NCBI GenBank assembly: GCA_936914845.1
Contig: CAKZGE010000003.1
Coordinates: 682,001 to 746,000, forward strand
DNA: 64,000 nucleotides
DNA from: an uncultured Chloracidobacterium sp.
GTDB taxonomy: Bacteria > Acidobacteriota > Blastocatellia > Pyrinomonadales > Pyrinomonadaceae
Reading direction: 5' to 3'
Shown: positions 14,851 to 23,680 of the stretch, one piece after another
How the letters are laid out: each line of letters opens with the position of its first letter
Position numbering within the stretch: the stretch's first letter is position 1
Position numbers and translations under genes: made by a program
Notes under the pieces: model-generated
The model's database searches: none
What the model was told of the DNA's origin: nothing
What the model saw: only the letters and a program-made list of their open reading frames with translations

Positions 14851-16083
14851 CTATTTGGTTCCGCTGGCGAGCTTGCCAATAAGCGAGAATAGCGGCAGGT
14901 ACATCGAAATAACGATGGAACCGATGGTAACACCCAAAAACGCGATAAGGGCCGGTTCGATCATTGCCAAAAGGTCGGCGATGGCTGTATCGACCTCATC
15001 TTCGTAAAAATCGGCGATCTTGCCGAGCATGGCGTCGAGCGCACCCGTCTGTTCACCGACACCGATCATTTGAGAGACCATGTGCGGGAACACCTCGGTC
15101 GCTTTGAGCGGTTCAACAAAGCTTTCGCCCCGCTCAACGCCGGCACGTACCTTCAAGATCGCGTCTTCGATAACGATATTACCGGCCGTTTTAGCAGTGA
15201 TCTCAAGCGATTGAAGGATCGGCACACCCGAAGACAACAGTGTTGAAAGGATGCGGGAAAAGCGTGCGACGGCGATCTTGCGTAGGATAGATCCGAAAAT
15301 CGGCAATTTCAACAGAAGGCTGTCAATATTCCAACGCCCTTTTTCGGTCTTGTAATAGTAATTCGTCGCGATGCCGGCACCAATGCCAAGCACCAGAAGG
15401 GAAAGTCCGCCCCAACCGGCAAGAAATCCGCTGATGCCCATTACGATACGGGTCGGCAGCGGCAACAGCTCGCCGGGGCCAAGCAGCCCGATGAAGATCT
15501 GTTCAAATTGCGGGATAACGACCACCATGATCACCGCGATAGCTGCGATCGCAACACAGATGACGGCAGCCGGATATATCGATGCCGAAACGATGCTGCG
15601 CTTTAGCTTGACGACCTTTTCGATAAGGGTAGCCAAACGCTGCAGGATCAGGTCGAGCACACCGCCGGTCTCGCCGGCCTCGACCATGTGCGAATAGAGG
15701 GCGTCGAAAACTTTCGGGTGCTTTTCAAGTGCACTGTAAAGCGTTGCACCCTCTTCGACATTTTGACGCACCTGCCGCAGAACGTCTTTGAAAAATGCAT
15801 TCTGCTGCTGTTCGGCCAATATTTCCAGGCACTGGACCAGCGGAAGGCCGGCATCGATCATGACCGAAAATTGACGAGTGAAGACAGCCAATTCCTTGGC
15901 TCCGACCTTTTTCCGGCGGCCTAGTTTCGGGATAGCAATATTATTGCCCTTTTCGGAAGCCTGGGTCATTACGATCTGTTCCCGCCGCAAAAGCTGGCGA
16001 AGCTCGTCCTGGCTGGCCGCCTCTCTTTCGCCGGCAACCAATTCGTTAAGCCGGGTTCTTCCTTTGAACGCGTATGTTGGCAT
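14851..16083 (-). CDS. pilC: type IV pilus inner-membrane platform protein PilC
   Basis: This 410-residue GspF/PilC-family protein starts with a 60-residue basic N-terminal part (TYAFKGRTRLNELVAGE). It then carries two T2SSF domains, each containing a helical bundle and membrane segments: around 70-195 (FTRQFSVMIDAGLPLVQCLEILAEQQQN) and 275-400 (FSRILSTLLSSGVPILQSLEI). The three-helix pattern at about 170-230 and the C-terminal helix ending in SMYLPLFSLIGKLASG are as in PilC. It anchors the pilus motor, where PilB and PilT act. It follows pilT closely on the minus strand. Confidence 0.92.
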   Translation of the reverse strand: MPTYAFKGRTRLNELVAGEREAASQDELRQLLRREQIVMTQASEKGNNIAIPKLGRRKKVGAKELAVFTRQFSVMIDAGLPLVQCLEILAEQQQNAFFKDVLRQVRQNVEEGATLYSALEKHPKVFDALYSHMVEAGETGGVLDLILQRLATLIEKVVKLKRSIVSASIYPAAVICVAIAAIAVIMVVVIPQFEQIFIGLLGPGELLPLPTRIVMGISGFLAGWGGLSLLVLGIGAGIATNYYYKTEKGRWNIDSLLLKLPIFGSILRKIAVARFSRILSTLLSSGVPILQSLEITAKTAGNIVIEDAILKVRAGVERGESFVEPLKATEVFPHMVSQMIGVGEQTGALDAMLGKIADFYEDEVDTAIADLLAMIEPALIAFLGVTIGSIVISMYLPLFSLIGKLASGTK

Positions 16084-16120
16084 TTTCGTCTATGCTCCTA
16101 TATCTGTGGTGGTCGAAATG

Positions 16121-17332
16121 TTATCTAACTGGCGGACGCTGGCCGATCGGGCGGCCCTGAGCGTACGGGCTGGCGTGACCGCCCGGCATTGGCGGTTTGG
16201 CTCCGCCGGAGCCGTAAGAATTGTTGAGCCCGGACCCGCGGTCGATCAGCTCCTTCAGCTCATCGGCGTTGGATGAACGCTGCATCGCAGTTTCCAGCGA
16301 GATCATCTTCTTGTGATAAAGCGATGCTAGGGCCTGATTAAAGGTCTGCATGCCGTATTTATCTTGGCCCGTCTGCATCATAGAATAGATCTGGTGGATC
16401 TTGTCTTCGCGGATCAGATTGCGTATAGCCGAATTCGGCACCAGAACCTCAAGAGCCATGACCCGGCCGTCTCCTGATGCACGCGGCAGCAGCGATTGGC
16501 AAAGAATGCCTTCGAGCACGAGCGAAAGCTGGGTTCGAACTTGTGCCTGTTGGGCAGCCGGAAAAACGTCGATGATACGGTTGATGGTCGAATACGCCGA
16601 GTTTGTGTGCAGCGTGGCAAAGGTCAAGTGGCCTGTTTCGGCAATGCGCAGGGCCATTTCGATGGTTTCGAGATCGCGCATTTCGCCGACGAGCACAACG
16701 TCAGGGTCTTGACGCAATGCCGTACGCAGGGCCGAACCGAATGAATGGGTGTCTGCGGCGACTTCACGTTGATTGACGAGACAATTTTTGTGGCCGTGCA
16801 GGAATTCGATCGGGTCTTCGATGGTCAGAATATGATCGTGGCGGTCGATGTTGATCTTGTCCACCATGGATGCCAGCGTGGTCGATTTGCCCGAACCCGT
16901 CGGGCCGGTAACGAGTACCAATCCGCGCGGCTTTTTACACATATCGGCGACCACGGAAGGTAAGCCGAGGGCATCGAACGATCTTATTTCGTAGGGAATG
17001 GCACGAAACACCGCACCGACCGCGCCTTTTTGATTGAACAAATTGGCACGAAAACGTGACATGCCTTTCAAACCAAAAGAGAAGTCGAGCTCCAAATTTT
17101 CTTCAAATCGGTGCTTTTGGGCGTCGGTCAACACCGAATAGGCGAGGCGTTTGGTGTCCGCGGCTGTCAACATCCCAAAGCCGGGGATCGCCGATAGATG
17201 ACCGTGGACACGGATCTGCGGCGGCGAATTAGTTGAAAGGTGCAGGTCAGACCCTCCGGCGTCGGTCATTTTTTTGAGAAGTTCGGGCAGGGTCACCTGC
17301 GATTCTGGAGTTGGATTTTGGTCGATGCTCAT
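16121..17332 (-). CDS. pilT: type IV pilus retraction ATPase PilT
   Basis: This 403-residue AAA-type secretion ATPase has Walker A GPTGSGKS at 143-150, followed by the Asp box and Walker B region (DPDVVLVGEMRDLETIEMALRIAETGH) and the His box (ATLHTNSAYSTINRIIDVFP). It also has the AIRNLIREDKIHQIYSMMQTG motif characteristic of PilT rather than PilB. The C-terminal ~30 residues are Gly/Pro rich. It would drive pilus retraction from the cytoplasmic side. Confidence 0.95.
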   Translation of the reverse strand: MSIDQNPTPESQVTLPELLKKMTDAGGSDLHLSTNSPPQIRVHGHLSAIPGFGMLTAADTKRLAYSVLTDAQKHRFEENLELDFSFGLKGMSRFRANLFNQKGAVGAVFRAIPYEIRSFDALGLPSVVADMCKKPRGLVLVTGPTGSGKSTTLASMVDKINIDRHDHILTIEDPIEFLHGHKNCLVNQREVAADTHSFGSALRTALRQDPDVVLVGEMRDLETIEMALRIAETGHLTFATLHTNSAYSTINRIIDVFPAAQQAQVRTQLSLVLEGILCQSLLPRASGDGRVMALEVLVPNSAIRNLIREDKIHQIYSMMQTGQDKYGMQTFNQALASLYHKKMISLETAMQRSSNADELKELIDRGSGLNNSYGSGGAKPPMPGGHASPYAQGRPIGQRPPVR

Positions 17333-17422
17333 AGTGGTATGTGGTAGATATACGGGTTGGGCCGGGCCGACAGGGCGTTGCCGCCGCGCCGGTCCGTAGT
17401 CAATATCGTTTCGCGGGCCTAG

Positions 17423-18226
17423 TTATTCTTCTTCTTTAGTAGAAGCCTGTTGAACCGTACCGGCACGCCCTTGAAGCGAAGCGATCACTTTTTCTGATTC
17501 TTCGGCGATGCGGTCTGCGGCATCGGTCTGGGAATTGGTAGCAACGGTATAAATGCGGCCTTCTACCTCTGTGAAGTAGAACATACGAGATTCAACGCGG
17601 CCGCCACCGGCTTGAGATTGGGCAACGACGACATAAACATCTTTTCCGCCAATGTGTTTTTGATAATCATTGACGACCCAGCCATTCTCGCGGACCATCC
17701 GGTTAATAACCTCGCGGCGAAGCGAACTGGTTGGGACGCCGCCGACCATTTGCCGACGTCCGACGGCGACCGTTTCGCCCATTGCCGGACCGAGTACGGA
17801 AATAGAGGCTGAACCGACATCAAAGCCGTTTCCGCCATCAACTCGAAACCTAACTTCGCTGCCGCTGGCTCCGCCCGGCTTCCAATTGCGAGGTGCGGGT
17901 GCTCCGGATGGCAGAAGAGCCGATGACGGCTGCGATGCAGGATTGGCTTTTGCGACCACCGGGCTGTCGGATCTCTGTGCCCGGGCAAGACGGATCTGCC
18001 GTAAGCGCATGGCCCGACGCCGTGCCTGCAAAGCCTTACGTTTGCGGGCTTGAGCGTGGTATTGCCGCCACCAGGCCTTAGAATATTTCTTGTATTTCTT
18101 TTTATATTGTTTCTTGTACCGCTTTGATCTTCGCGGTCCGGCTTCCGCATATTCCGTCGCCAATGGAATAAGTGTTCCAACGCCGACCAAGAGTGCCAAC
18201 GATAATGCAATTGCCCTTACAACCAT
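17423..18226 (-). CDS. exported Lys/Arg/Tyr-rich protein of unknown function in the pilus cluster
   Basis: This 267-residue protein has a signal peptide (IALSLALLVGVGTLIPLATEYAEA). It then has a strikingly basic segment of about 60 residues made of repeats such as KRYKKQYKKKYKKYSK and RRRAMRLRQIRLARAQR, a Pro/Ala/Ser linker and a folded C-terminal domain (about 165-255, with YVVVAQSQAGGGRVESRMFYFTEVEGRIYTVAT). Family unknown. It lies between pilB and pilT on the same strand, 20 bases after pilB, so a role at the cell surface connected with pili is plausible. The basic segment could bind nucleic acid, acidic polysaccharide or membrane. Confidence 0.65.
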   Translation of the reverse strand: MVVRAIALSLALLVGVGTLIPLATEYAEAGPRRSKRYKKQYKKKYKKYSKAWWRQYHAQARKRKALQARRRAMRLRQIRLARAQRSDSPVVAKANPASQPSSALLPSGAPAPRNWKPGGASGSEVRFRVDGGNGFDVGSASISVLGPAMGETVAVGRRQMVGGVPTSSLRREVINRMVRENGWVVNDYQKHIGGKDVYVVVAQSQAGGGRVESRMFYFTEVEGRIYTVATNSQTDAADRIAEESEKVIASLQGRAGTVQQASTKEEE

Positions 18227-18246
18227 ATTTCCTCCAAAAAAATAAC

Positions 18247-20088
18247 CTATAGAACGGTTTCTTTAACCACTTCCTCAACGGTGGTGATCCCTTCGCGCAA
18301 TTTATGCAGGCCGGAACCGCGCAGCGTTATCATGCCCAATTCGATCGCTTTTTTGCGCAGCTCGATCGCACTGGCCCCGATGATGATCAATTCGCGGAGC
18401 TCATCGGTGACTTCCATTACCTCGTACAAGCCCACGCGGCCTTTGTAGCCGGTGTTCAAACATGTATCGCAGCCGCGACCTTTGTAGGTCTTGATATGCG
18501 GAGCCTCTTCTGCCGAAAAACCGATCTCGACGAGTCCTTCGACCGGAAAATGAACTTCTTCGCGGCAATTTTTGCAAATGCGGCGGATAAGCCGTTGTGC
18601 CTGGATGATGTTGACGCTGGTCGCGACCAAAAACGGTTCGATGCCCATATTCACTAAACGCGATATGGTCGATGGGGCATCATTCGTATGCAATGTTGAA
18701 AGGACAAGGTGGCCGGTCAGCGCCGCTTTGATGGCGATCTCAGCGGTTTCGAAATCACGGATCTCACCAACCAGAATGATATTCGGGTCCTGGCGCAAGA
18801 ATGAACGCAAAGCGGCGGCAAAATTAAGCCCGATCTGTTCCTTCATCTGTACCTGATTGATACCTTGAAGGTTGAATTCGACGGGGTCTTCGGCCGTCAT
18901 GATATTCGTTTCCGGCGTATTAAGCGATTGCAGTGCGGAATAAAGCGTATTTGTTTTACCGGAACCGGTCGGGCCGGTAACGAGTACCATTCCGTAAGGG
19001 TTCGCGATCGCCCTTTGGAATTTATCAAGGCTTTCGGGTTCGAAACCGAGCTTCGTCATATCAAGCATCAGCTTGTCTTTATCAAGCAAACGAAGTACGA
19101 CCTTTTCGCCGAAAAGCGTTGGCAGTGTCGAAACGCGAAAATCGAGTTCTCGTGACCGTTCGTCGATCTTTACTTTGATCTTAATGCGGCCATCCTGCGG
19201 CAAACGCTTTTCCGAAATGTCGAGCTTTGCCATGATCTTCAATCGCGAAATGAGCGGATCACGGATCTTCATCGGCGGGTGCATTACGTCGTAAAGAACG
19301 CCATCGATACGGAATCTAATGCGAAAATCTTTTTCGTACGGTTCAACGTGGATGTCGGACGCTCCGCGGCGAAGCGAATCGACCAACAGTACATTTACCA
19401 AGCGAACGACGGGTGCATCTTCGCTCGCACGCGTCAGCGAGGCCAGATCGATCTCGTCATTTTCTTGAACCAATTCAAGATCGTCGGTTTCGGCGGCCCC
19501 GAATTCAAAATTACCGAGCGAAACGTCGAGATCGGCATCGGATATCTTTTCGCTGGCCGGCCGGCCATTGCGGACACCGCCGCGTGTATGTCCGTTGCGA
19601 CCGTTGCGCGATGTTCTGTCGCCGTCAAAAGCGGCAGCGGCATCAAAAATGTCGATCTCTTTAGAGCCGCTGTAATATTTGCCGATCGCCATCTGGATCG
19701 AGGTCTCAGAGGCGATGACCGGTTCGATCGTCAAGCCGGTCATGAACTTAATGTCATCCATGGCGAAGACATTGGTCGGATCGGCCATGGCCAGCGTAAG
19801 GGTTGCTCCATTTCGAGAAACCGGCAGAACGCTGTATTTAAGAGCCACTTCCTGCGAGATCAGCTTTATAACCTCTGCTTCGATAGAGAATAGATCGAGA
19901 TTGATCGATTGAACGCCATATTGGCGCGACAGCACCGCCGTGATGACGTCATCGGAAATAATGCCGAGCTTGACCAAATTGGTGCCGAGCTTTCCGCCGC
20001 TGGTCCGTTGATAATCGAGAGCTTCCCGCAATTGCTGCGGGGTCACCAAATTTTCACGGACGAGAATTTCTCCAAGTTTCGCAGACAT
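18247..20088 (-). CDS. pilB: type IV pilus extension ATPase PilB
   Basis: This 613-residue GspE-family ATPase has an N-terminal MshEN-type domain (about 1-140, LGEILVRENLVTPQQLREALDYQR) and a low-complexity linker (150-220). The ATPase core has Walker A GPTGSGKT at 372-379, and VGEIRDFETAEIAIKAALTGH and STLHTNDAPSTISRL motifs. A C-terminal zinc site is formed by two CxxC pairs (RRICKNCRE and GCDTCLNTGYKGR). It powers pilus assembly. The gene heads the cluster pilB, unknown, pilT, pilC. Confidence 0.95.
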   Translation of the reverse strand: MSAKLGEILVRENLVTPQQLREALDYQRTSGGKLGTNLVKLGIISDDVITAVLSRQYGVQSINLDLFSIEAEVIKLISQEVALKYSVLPVSRNGATLTLAMADPTNVFAMDDIKFMTGLTIEPVIASETSIQMAIGKYYSGSKEIDIFDAAAAFDGDRTSRNGRNGHTRGGVRNGRPASEKISDADLDVSLGNFEFGAAETDDLELVQENDEIDLASLTRASEDAPVVRLVNVLLVDSLRRGASDIHVEPYEKDFRIRFRIDGVLYDVMHPPMKIRDPLISRLKIMAKLDISEKRLPQDGRIKIKVKIDERSRELDFRVSTLPTLFGEKVVLRLLDKDKLMLDMTKLGFEPESLDKFQRAIANPYGMVLVTGPTGSGKTNTLYSALQSLNTPETNIMTAEDPVEFNLQGINQVQMKEQIGLNFAAALRSFLRQDPNIILVGEIRDFETAEIAIKAALTGHLVLSTLHTNDAPSTISRLVNMGIEPFLVATSVNIIQAQRLIRRICKNCREEVHFPVEGLVEIGFSAEEAPHIKTYKGRGCDTCLNTGYKGRVGLYEVMEVTDELRELIIIGASAIELRKKAIELGMITLRGSGLHKLREGITTVEEVVKETVL

Positions 20089-20290
20089 TCGTTATGAATT
20101 TTCTCTGGTTGAGTGGCCTCAAACAAAGGATCTTGTAGATTTTTACAGAACTTTCTAAACGTAGAGAGGTGAATCTAACAACGATGATTAACACCGTTGA
20201 AAAATGATAATAAAGGTTTGGCCGGGCTATGTCAAGAAACTTTTTTGTCAGGATGAACGAATTTGGGTCAGAAAGAATCGCCGCCGGCTG

Positions 20291-21214
20291 TTATTGCGGA
20301 GAAACCATCTGTTTTTTAAGCTGAATGATGTAGGATCTGACGGCCTCGGCCTCCGGGCTTTGCGGAAAGGTGCGGAGAAATTCTTCGTAAAGGTCGATGG
20401 CCTGTTTAAATTTTTTCTGCTCTTCATAGATAAGGCCAAGCAGTTGATAAACGACGACGGCATCCGGCGAGCCGCCGAGTTGTTTCACGGCGATCGACCA
20501 ATTTTTGGCGGCTTCGGTGAAATTCGCAGCTTCTTGTTCTACGTCGATGCCACCGCCGAAATTTTCGGCACGTTCTTTAAATATGACGCCGATCCCGGTG
20601 TAGGCTTCCGGTTGAAAACCTCGGGCCTGGGCGATCGCCCGTTGGTATGCTTTGAGCGCGGCATCGTCGTGTTCGGTCGAATGAAGCATGCGGCCTTCGA
20701 TCGCGGAGGCTTCGGGCAAAGCGGGAGCGAGCTTGCGAATGCGAACGAGAGTTTCGGCTACCGAATCGAAATCGTTCATATCGGAATACATACGAGCCAT
20801 TCCAATGAGGGCTTCAATATTTTTGCCGTCCAGCTCCAATACTTTTTTATAGGCAGCGACCGCCTTCGGACGGTCAAGTAACGACAATCGCAGAGCATCC
20901 TGCAGAGCGAGTTCGACGGGGTCTTCGGTCTTTTTCAAAACGATACGGATCTGACCTTTTTGAGCGGCCGGGATATTTTGGGAGGCGGGAGAATAACCCG
21001 GAGCGCGGACGAATAGCTTTCTGACGCCGGCCGGGATCGTGACGACCGAAAGCTTCCCCGCAGCATCCGTACGACCGTAAGCAACGCCATCGATGGCGAC
21101 GGCCGCGTTCGGTTCGGAAATGATCGTAACCGGGCGGAGAACCGTTTTGGCCTGAGCGGCCGCAAAGATCGAAAGTACAAATATGAACTCAATGGCGAGA
21201 AAGGTTCGAAACAT
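20291..21214 (-). CDS. secreted PEGA-like/TPR protein
   Basis: From the ATG at 21214 this is a 307-residue protein with a signal peptide (TFLAIEFIFVLSIFAAAQA). A short beta domain follows (PVTIISEPNAAVAIDGVAYGRTDAAGKLSVVTIPAGVRKLFVRAPGY, PEGA/carboxypeptidase-regulatory-like). Then come about four to five TPR-type helical pairs (AVAAYKKVLELDGKNIEALIGMARMY, ALKAYQRAIAQARGFQPEAYTGIG, AIDLYEEFLRTFPQSPEAEAV). It is probably a periplasmic or outer-membrane scaffold. It follows the pilB promoter region on the same strand and may or may not belong to the pilus system. Confidence 0.78.
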   Translation of the reverse strand: MFRTFLAIEFIFVLSIFAAAQAKTVLRPVTIISEPNAAVAIDGVAYGRTDAAGKLSVVTIPAGVRKLFVRAPGYSPASQNIPAAQKGQIRIVLKKTEDPVELALQDALRLSLLDRPKAVAAYKKVLELDGKNIEALIGMARMYSDMNDFDSVAETLVRIRKLAPALPEASAIEGRMLHSTEHDDAALKAYQRAIAQARGFQPEAYTGIGVIFKERAENFGGGIDVEQEAANFTEAAKNWSIAVKQLGGSPDAVVVYQLLGLIYEEQKKFKQAIDLYEEFLRTFPQSPEAEAVRSYIIQLKKQMVSPQ

Positions 21215-21307
21215 AGAATGATTATAGCAAAACCGCATAAAGTTGCGTGGATGGGCTCGATTCTATATGATTAACAACAGATACCAAAGGAGTTTGCCGA
21301 CAAAACA

Positions 21308-21550
21308 ATGAGCATTGCATCGATCGACGTTCAGCCGCTGGCAATAGATGTTTCCTGCAGCAGTGATGCGATACACGTCTCTCTGGCGGACGGCCGTGCT
21401 ATATCGGTACCGCTTGATTGGTATCCGCGGCTGCTGGAAGCAACACCCAGAGACCGCAATAATTGGACACTGATCGGCGGGGGACTTGGCATCCATTGGG
21501 ACTTGCTGGATCAGGACGTTTCGGTGGAAAGCCTGTTGCGGCTGCGCTAA
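21308..21550 (+). CDS. DUF2442-domain protein
   Basis: This 80-residue protein fits the DUF2442 family: VSLADGRAISVPLDWYPRLLEATPRDRNNW followed by GLGIHWDLLDQDVSVESLL. Members often occur as single genes or next to DUF4160 proteins in toxin-antitoxin-like pairs; no DUF4160 partner is present here. Function is not established. Confidence 0.82.
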   Translation: MSIASIDVQPLAIDVSCSSDAIHVSLADGRAISVPLDWYPRLLEATPRDRNNWTLIGGGLGIHWDLLDQDVSVESLLRLR

Positions 21551-21574
21551 AGAAACTACTCTTTTACCCAGACA

Positions 21575-22273
21575 ATGAAAAAATTTCTGACTGCCCATTG
21601 GCGAGATCTGATAATGGTAAATTATGAGGTCAGCCCAGACGTGCTGCGCCCATTGGTGCCGCCCGGAACGGCGCTTGACTTTAATGACGGGCGCTGTTTT
21701 GTCAGCTTGGTCGCTTTTATGTTTTTAGATACCCGTGTGCTCGGGTTTCTAATACCTTTTCACATCAATTTCGAAGAAGTAAATCTGCGATTTTACATAA
21801 AACGGGAATTGCCCGATGAGACCCGCCGAGCTGTCTGTTTTGTGAAAGAGATCGTACCGCGATCGGCGATCGCCGCCGTGGCCCGCATCGGCTATGGTGA
21901 GCCATATGAAAAATGGTCGATGTCCAATTTTCGCGGCGATGGCAGGGTTGAATATGGTTGGAGCAAGGGAAAGGTTGTCAATAGGCTCGCGGTTGACCGC
22001 GGCAGGAGCCTCGGTGTGCCCCTGGAAAGGTCGCATGGTGAATTTATCATCGAACATTATTGGGGATACACGAAACGAAGTGATACGCGGGTGGACGAAT
22101 ATAAGGTCGAGCATCCCAAATGGGAATTGTTCGATGTAGAAAATGCTGAAATAGAGGTTGATTTTGAACAAACCTACGGCGAAAGATTTGCCTTTCTTAA
22201 AAATTCTCAGCCGTACTCCGTGCTGTTGGCAAAAGGCTCGGAAGTGAGCGTATATAAAGGGACGCGGTTGTAG
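21575..22273 (+). CDS. DUF2071 (YqjF-like) protein
   Basis: This 232-residue protein has the DUF2071 opening (KKFLTAHWRDLIMVNYEVSPDVLRPLVPPGTALDF) and the VNLRFYIKRE core, as in Bacillus YqjF. It is related in fold to acetoacetate decarboxylase-like proteins. The reaction is unknown. It lies 24 bases after the DUF2442 gene and 18 bases before folA, so cotranscription with folA is likely. Confidence 0.85.
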   Translation: MKKFLTAHWRDLIMVNYEVSPDVLRPLVPPGTALDFNDGRCFVSLVAFMFLDTRVLGFLIPFHINFEEVNLRFYIKRELPDETRRAVCFVKEIVPRSAIAAVARIGYGEPYEKWSMSNFRGDGRVEYGWSKGKVVNRLAVDRGRSLGVPLERSHGEFIIEHYWGYTKRSDTRVDEYKVEHPKWELFDVENAEIEVDFEQTYGERFAFLKNSQPYSVLLAKGSEVSVYKGTRL

Positions 22274-22291
22274 GGACTAGAGACCAAAGAG

Positions 22292-22765
22292 ATGATAATC
22301 GGAATAGTTGCTATTGCTGAAAATTTCGCCATTGGAAAGGGCGGCAAGCTGCCTTGGCACTACCCTGCGGATATGGCATTTTTCAAAAAGACCACGGTCG
22401 GCAACGCTGTCGTAATGGGAATGAACACGTGGCGTTCCATTAAAAAGCCGCTTCCGAAACGGTTGAATGTGGTATTGACACGCACCTCGCCGGAAGAATT
22501 GCCGGTCAATGTTATAGCGATGTCGAATGTCGAAGAGGTGGAATTTCTGAGCGGATTTCTCAACTGCGATGTTTATGTCATTGGCGGTGCTGCGATCTAT
22601 GGGCTTTTCGCCAGCCGCATTGACCGATGGTTAGTGACGCATGTGCCGCAGACGGTCGCCGAAGCCGACGTTTTTTTTGATAAAAAGCTATTCGAAGATT
22701 TTGAGGAATATAAGGCCGACGATCTTGGCGACGGGCTGCGGGTAAGTTTTATGCGGCGAAAATGA
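22292..22765 (+). CDS. folA: dihydrofolate reductase
   Basis: This 157-residue enzyme reduces dihydrofolate to tetrahydrofolate with NADPH. Visible motifs are the N-terminal IVAIAENFAIGKGGKLPWHYPADMAFFKK, the VVMGMNTWRSIKKPLPKRLNVVLTR dinucleotide-binding region and the later VYVIGGAAIYGLF. The usual catalytic acid position near the PWHYPADM segment is occupied by Asp. It is convergent with the fluoride exporter gene, 3 bases apart. Confidence 0.94.
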   Translation: MIIGIVAIAENFAIGKGGKLPWHYPADMAFFKKTTVGNAVVMGMNTWRSIKKPLPKRLNVVLTRTSPEELPVNVIAMSNVEEVEFLSGFLNCDVYVIGGAAIYGLFASRIDRWLVTHVPQTVAEADVFFDKKLFEDFEEYKADDLGDGLRVSFMRRK

Positions 22766-22768
22766 GGC

Positions 22769-23140
22769 TTAGCGCGTTAGCCACAAACCGGCCAATACCG
22801 CTGTTAGGCCGACAATTATGCTGGCGGCTGTGTAAATAAAGAAAACAGCATAGTCTTTTTGCTGCAGCAAAAGTATGTTCTCATAGGCAAACGACGAAAA
22901 GGTCGTATATCCGCCGCAAATGCCGACAGCCAAAAAAAGACGCAGTTCCGGCGATATGAATTCGAATCTCTCGGCCATGCCGGCGACCATGCCGATCAAA
23001 AAACAACCTGTGATGTTGGCGGCGAAAGTTCCGTAGTAAAAGCCGGAAGATGAGTATTGAGCCGCAAGCAGCGTGACCAAATATCGGGCGATGCCGCCTA
23101 ACATACTGCCAAAACCGACCAAAAGTATATTCCTGCCCAT
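22769..23140 (-). CDS. crcB: fluoride ion transporter CrcB (Fluc)
   Basis: This 123-residue four-helix membrane protein has the Fluc signatures GSMLGGIARYLVT and GICGGYTTFSSFAYE. It works as an antiparallel dimer that lets F- leave the cell. The start ATG at 23140 is preceded by GGAG. A fluoride-riboswitch match lies directly upstream (23158-23220), with its 3' end only a few bases before this ribosome-binding site. The ATG at 23158 lies inside the riboswitch and is rejected. Confidence 0.92.
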   Translation of the reverse strand: MGRNILLVGFGSMLGGIARYLVTLLAAQYSSSGFYYGTFAANITGCFLIGMVAGMAERFEFISPELRLFLAVGICGGYTTFSSFAYENILLLQQKDYAVFFIYTAASIIVGLTAVLAGLWLTR

Positions 23141-23157
23141 AGAAAAAGGTCTCCGCA

Positions 23158-23220
23158 TGAACAGGCGTCATCAGCTTCGGATAAAAGCGGTTGGTTCAGG
23201 AAGACACCATTTCCTGTTCA
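23158..23220 (-). ncRNA. fluoride riboswitch (crcB motif)
   Basis: On the minus strand the ends TGAACAGG and CCTGTTCA pair perfectly as P1. Inside are the conserved pieces of the crcB motif: GGAAATGGTGTCTTCC near the 5' side, AACCGCT in the middle and AGCTGATGACGCCTG at the 3' side. These match my memory of the Pseudomonas syringae element (GATGG, AACCGCT, GCTGATGA-GCCT). The ribosome-binding GGAG of crcB follows directly, so control of translation initiation is likely. Confidence 0.88.
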
Positions 23221-23346
23221 TTAAGATGTTTTCACAAACCTGCCATTGCGTCAAAGACATACGCCAGTTGGAAAAGACTACCTTTTATGAACATAAACTG
23301 GTAAAATTTTTGGACACATTCTTTTGAAATCTTTGACCGGAGGACA

Positions 23347-23667
23347 ATGCCGATGATGGGAGGAAGATCCTGGGACGAATGGATCGACGAATATGCAAAA
23401 AGCCACGAACATCCGATAAATCGCTTGACGCATAGTATAGGCATACCAATGATCGCGGTCTCGATCGTGCTCCTTCCGGTCTGCTTTTTCGTCGCCGGTT
23501 TCTGGAAGGTGCCGCTCGGCTTATTTATCGCCGGCTGGGTTCTGCAGTTCATCGGACACTATTATGAAGGCAAACCGCCGGAATTTTTTAAAGACTGGCG
23601 TTTTCTTTTTGTCGGTCTGCGATGGTGGTTCAAAAAAGTAGCCGGTGGTTCTAGGCCGCTAAAATAG
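23347..23667 (+). CDS. Mpo1/DUF962-like membrane protein
   Basis: This 106-residue protein matches the DUF962 (yeast Mpo1/YGL010w) family: EWIDEYAKSHEHPINRLTHSIGIPMIAVSI, two hydrophobic helices and FIGHYYEGKPPEFF. The conserved His residues (SHEHPINR, HSIG, GHYYEGK) are in place; the yeast protein is an Fe2+-dependent dioxygenase of 2-hydroxy fatty acids. Activity here is only inferred. Confidence 0.83.
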   Translation: MPMMGGRSWDEWIDEYAKSHEHPINRLTHSIGIPMIAVSIVLLPVCFFVAGFWKVPLGLFIAGWVLQFIGHYYEGKPPEFFKDWRFLFVGLRWWFKKVAGGSRPLK

Positions 23668-23680
23668 CTTCGATAATATT

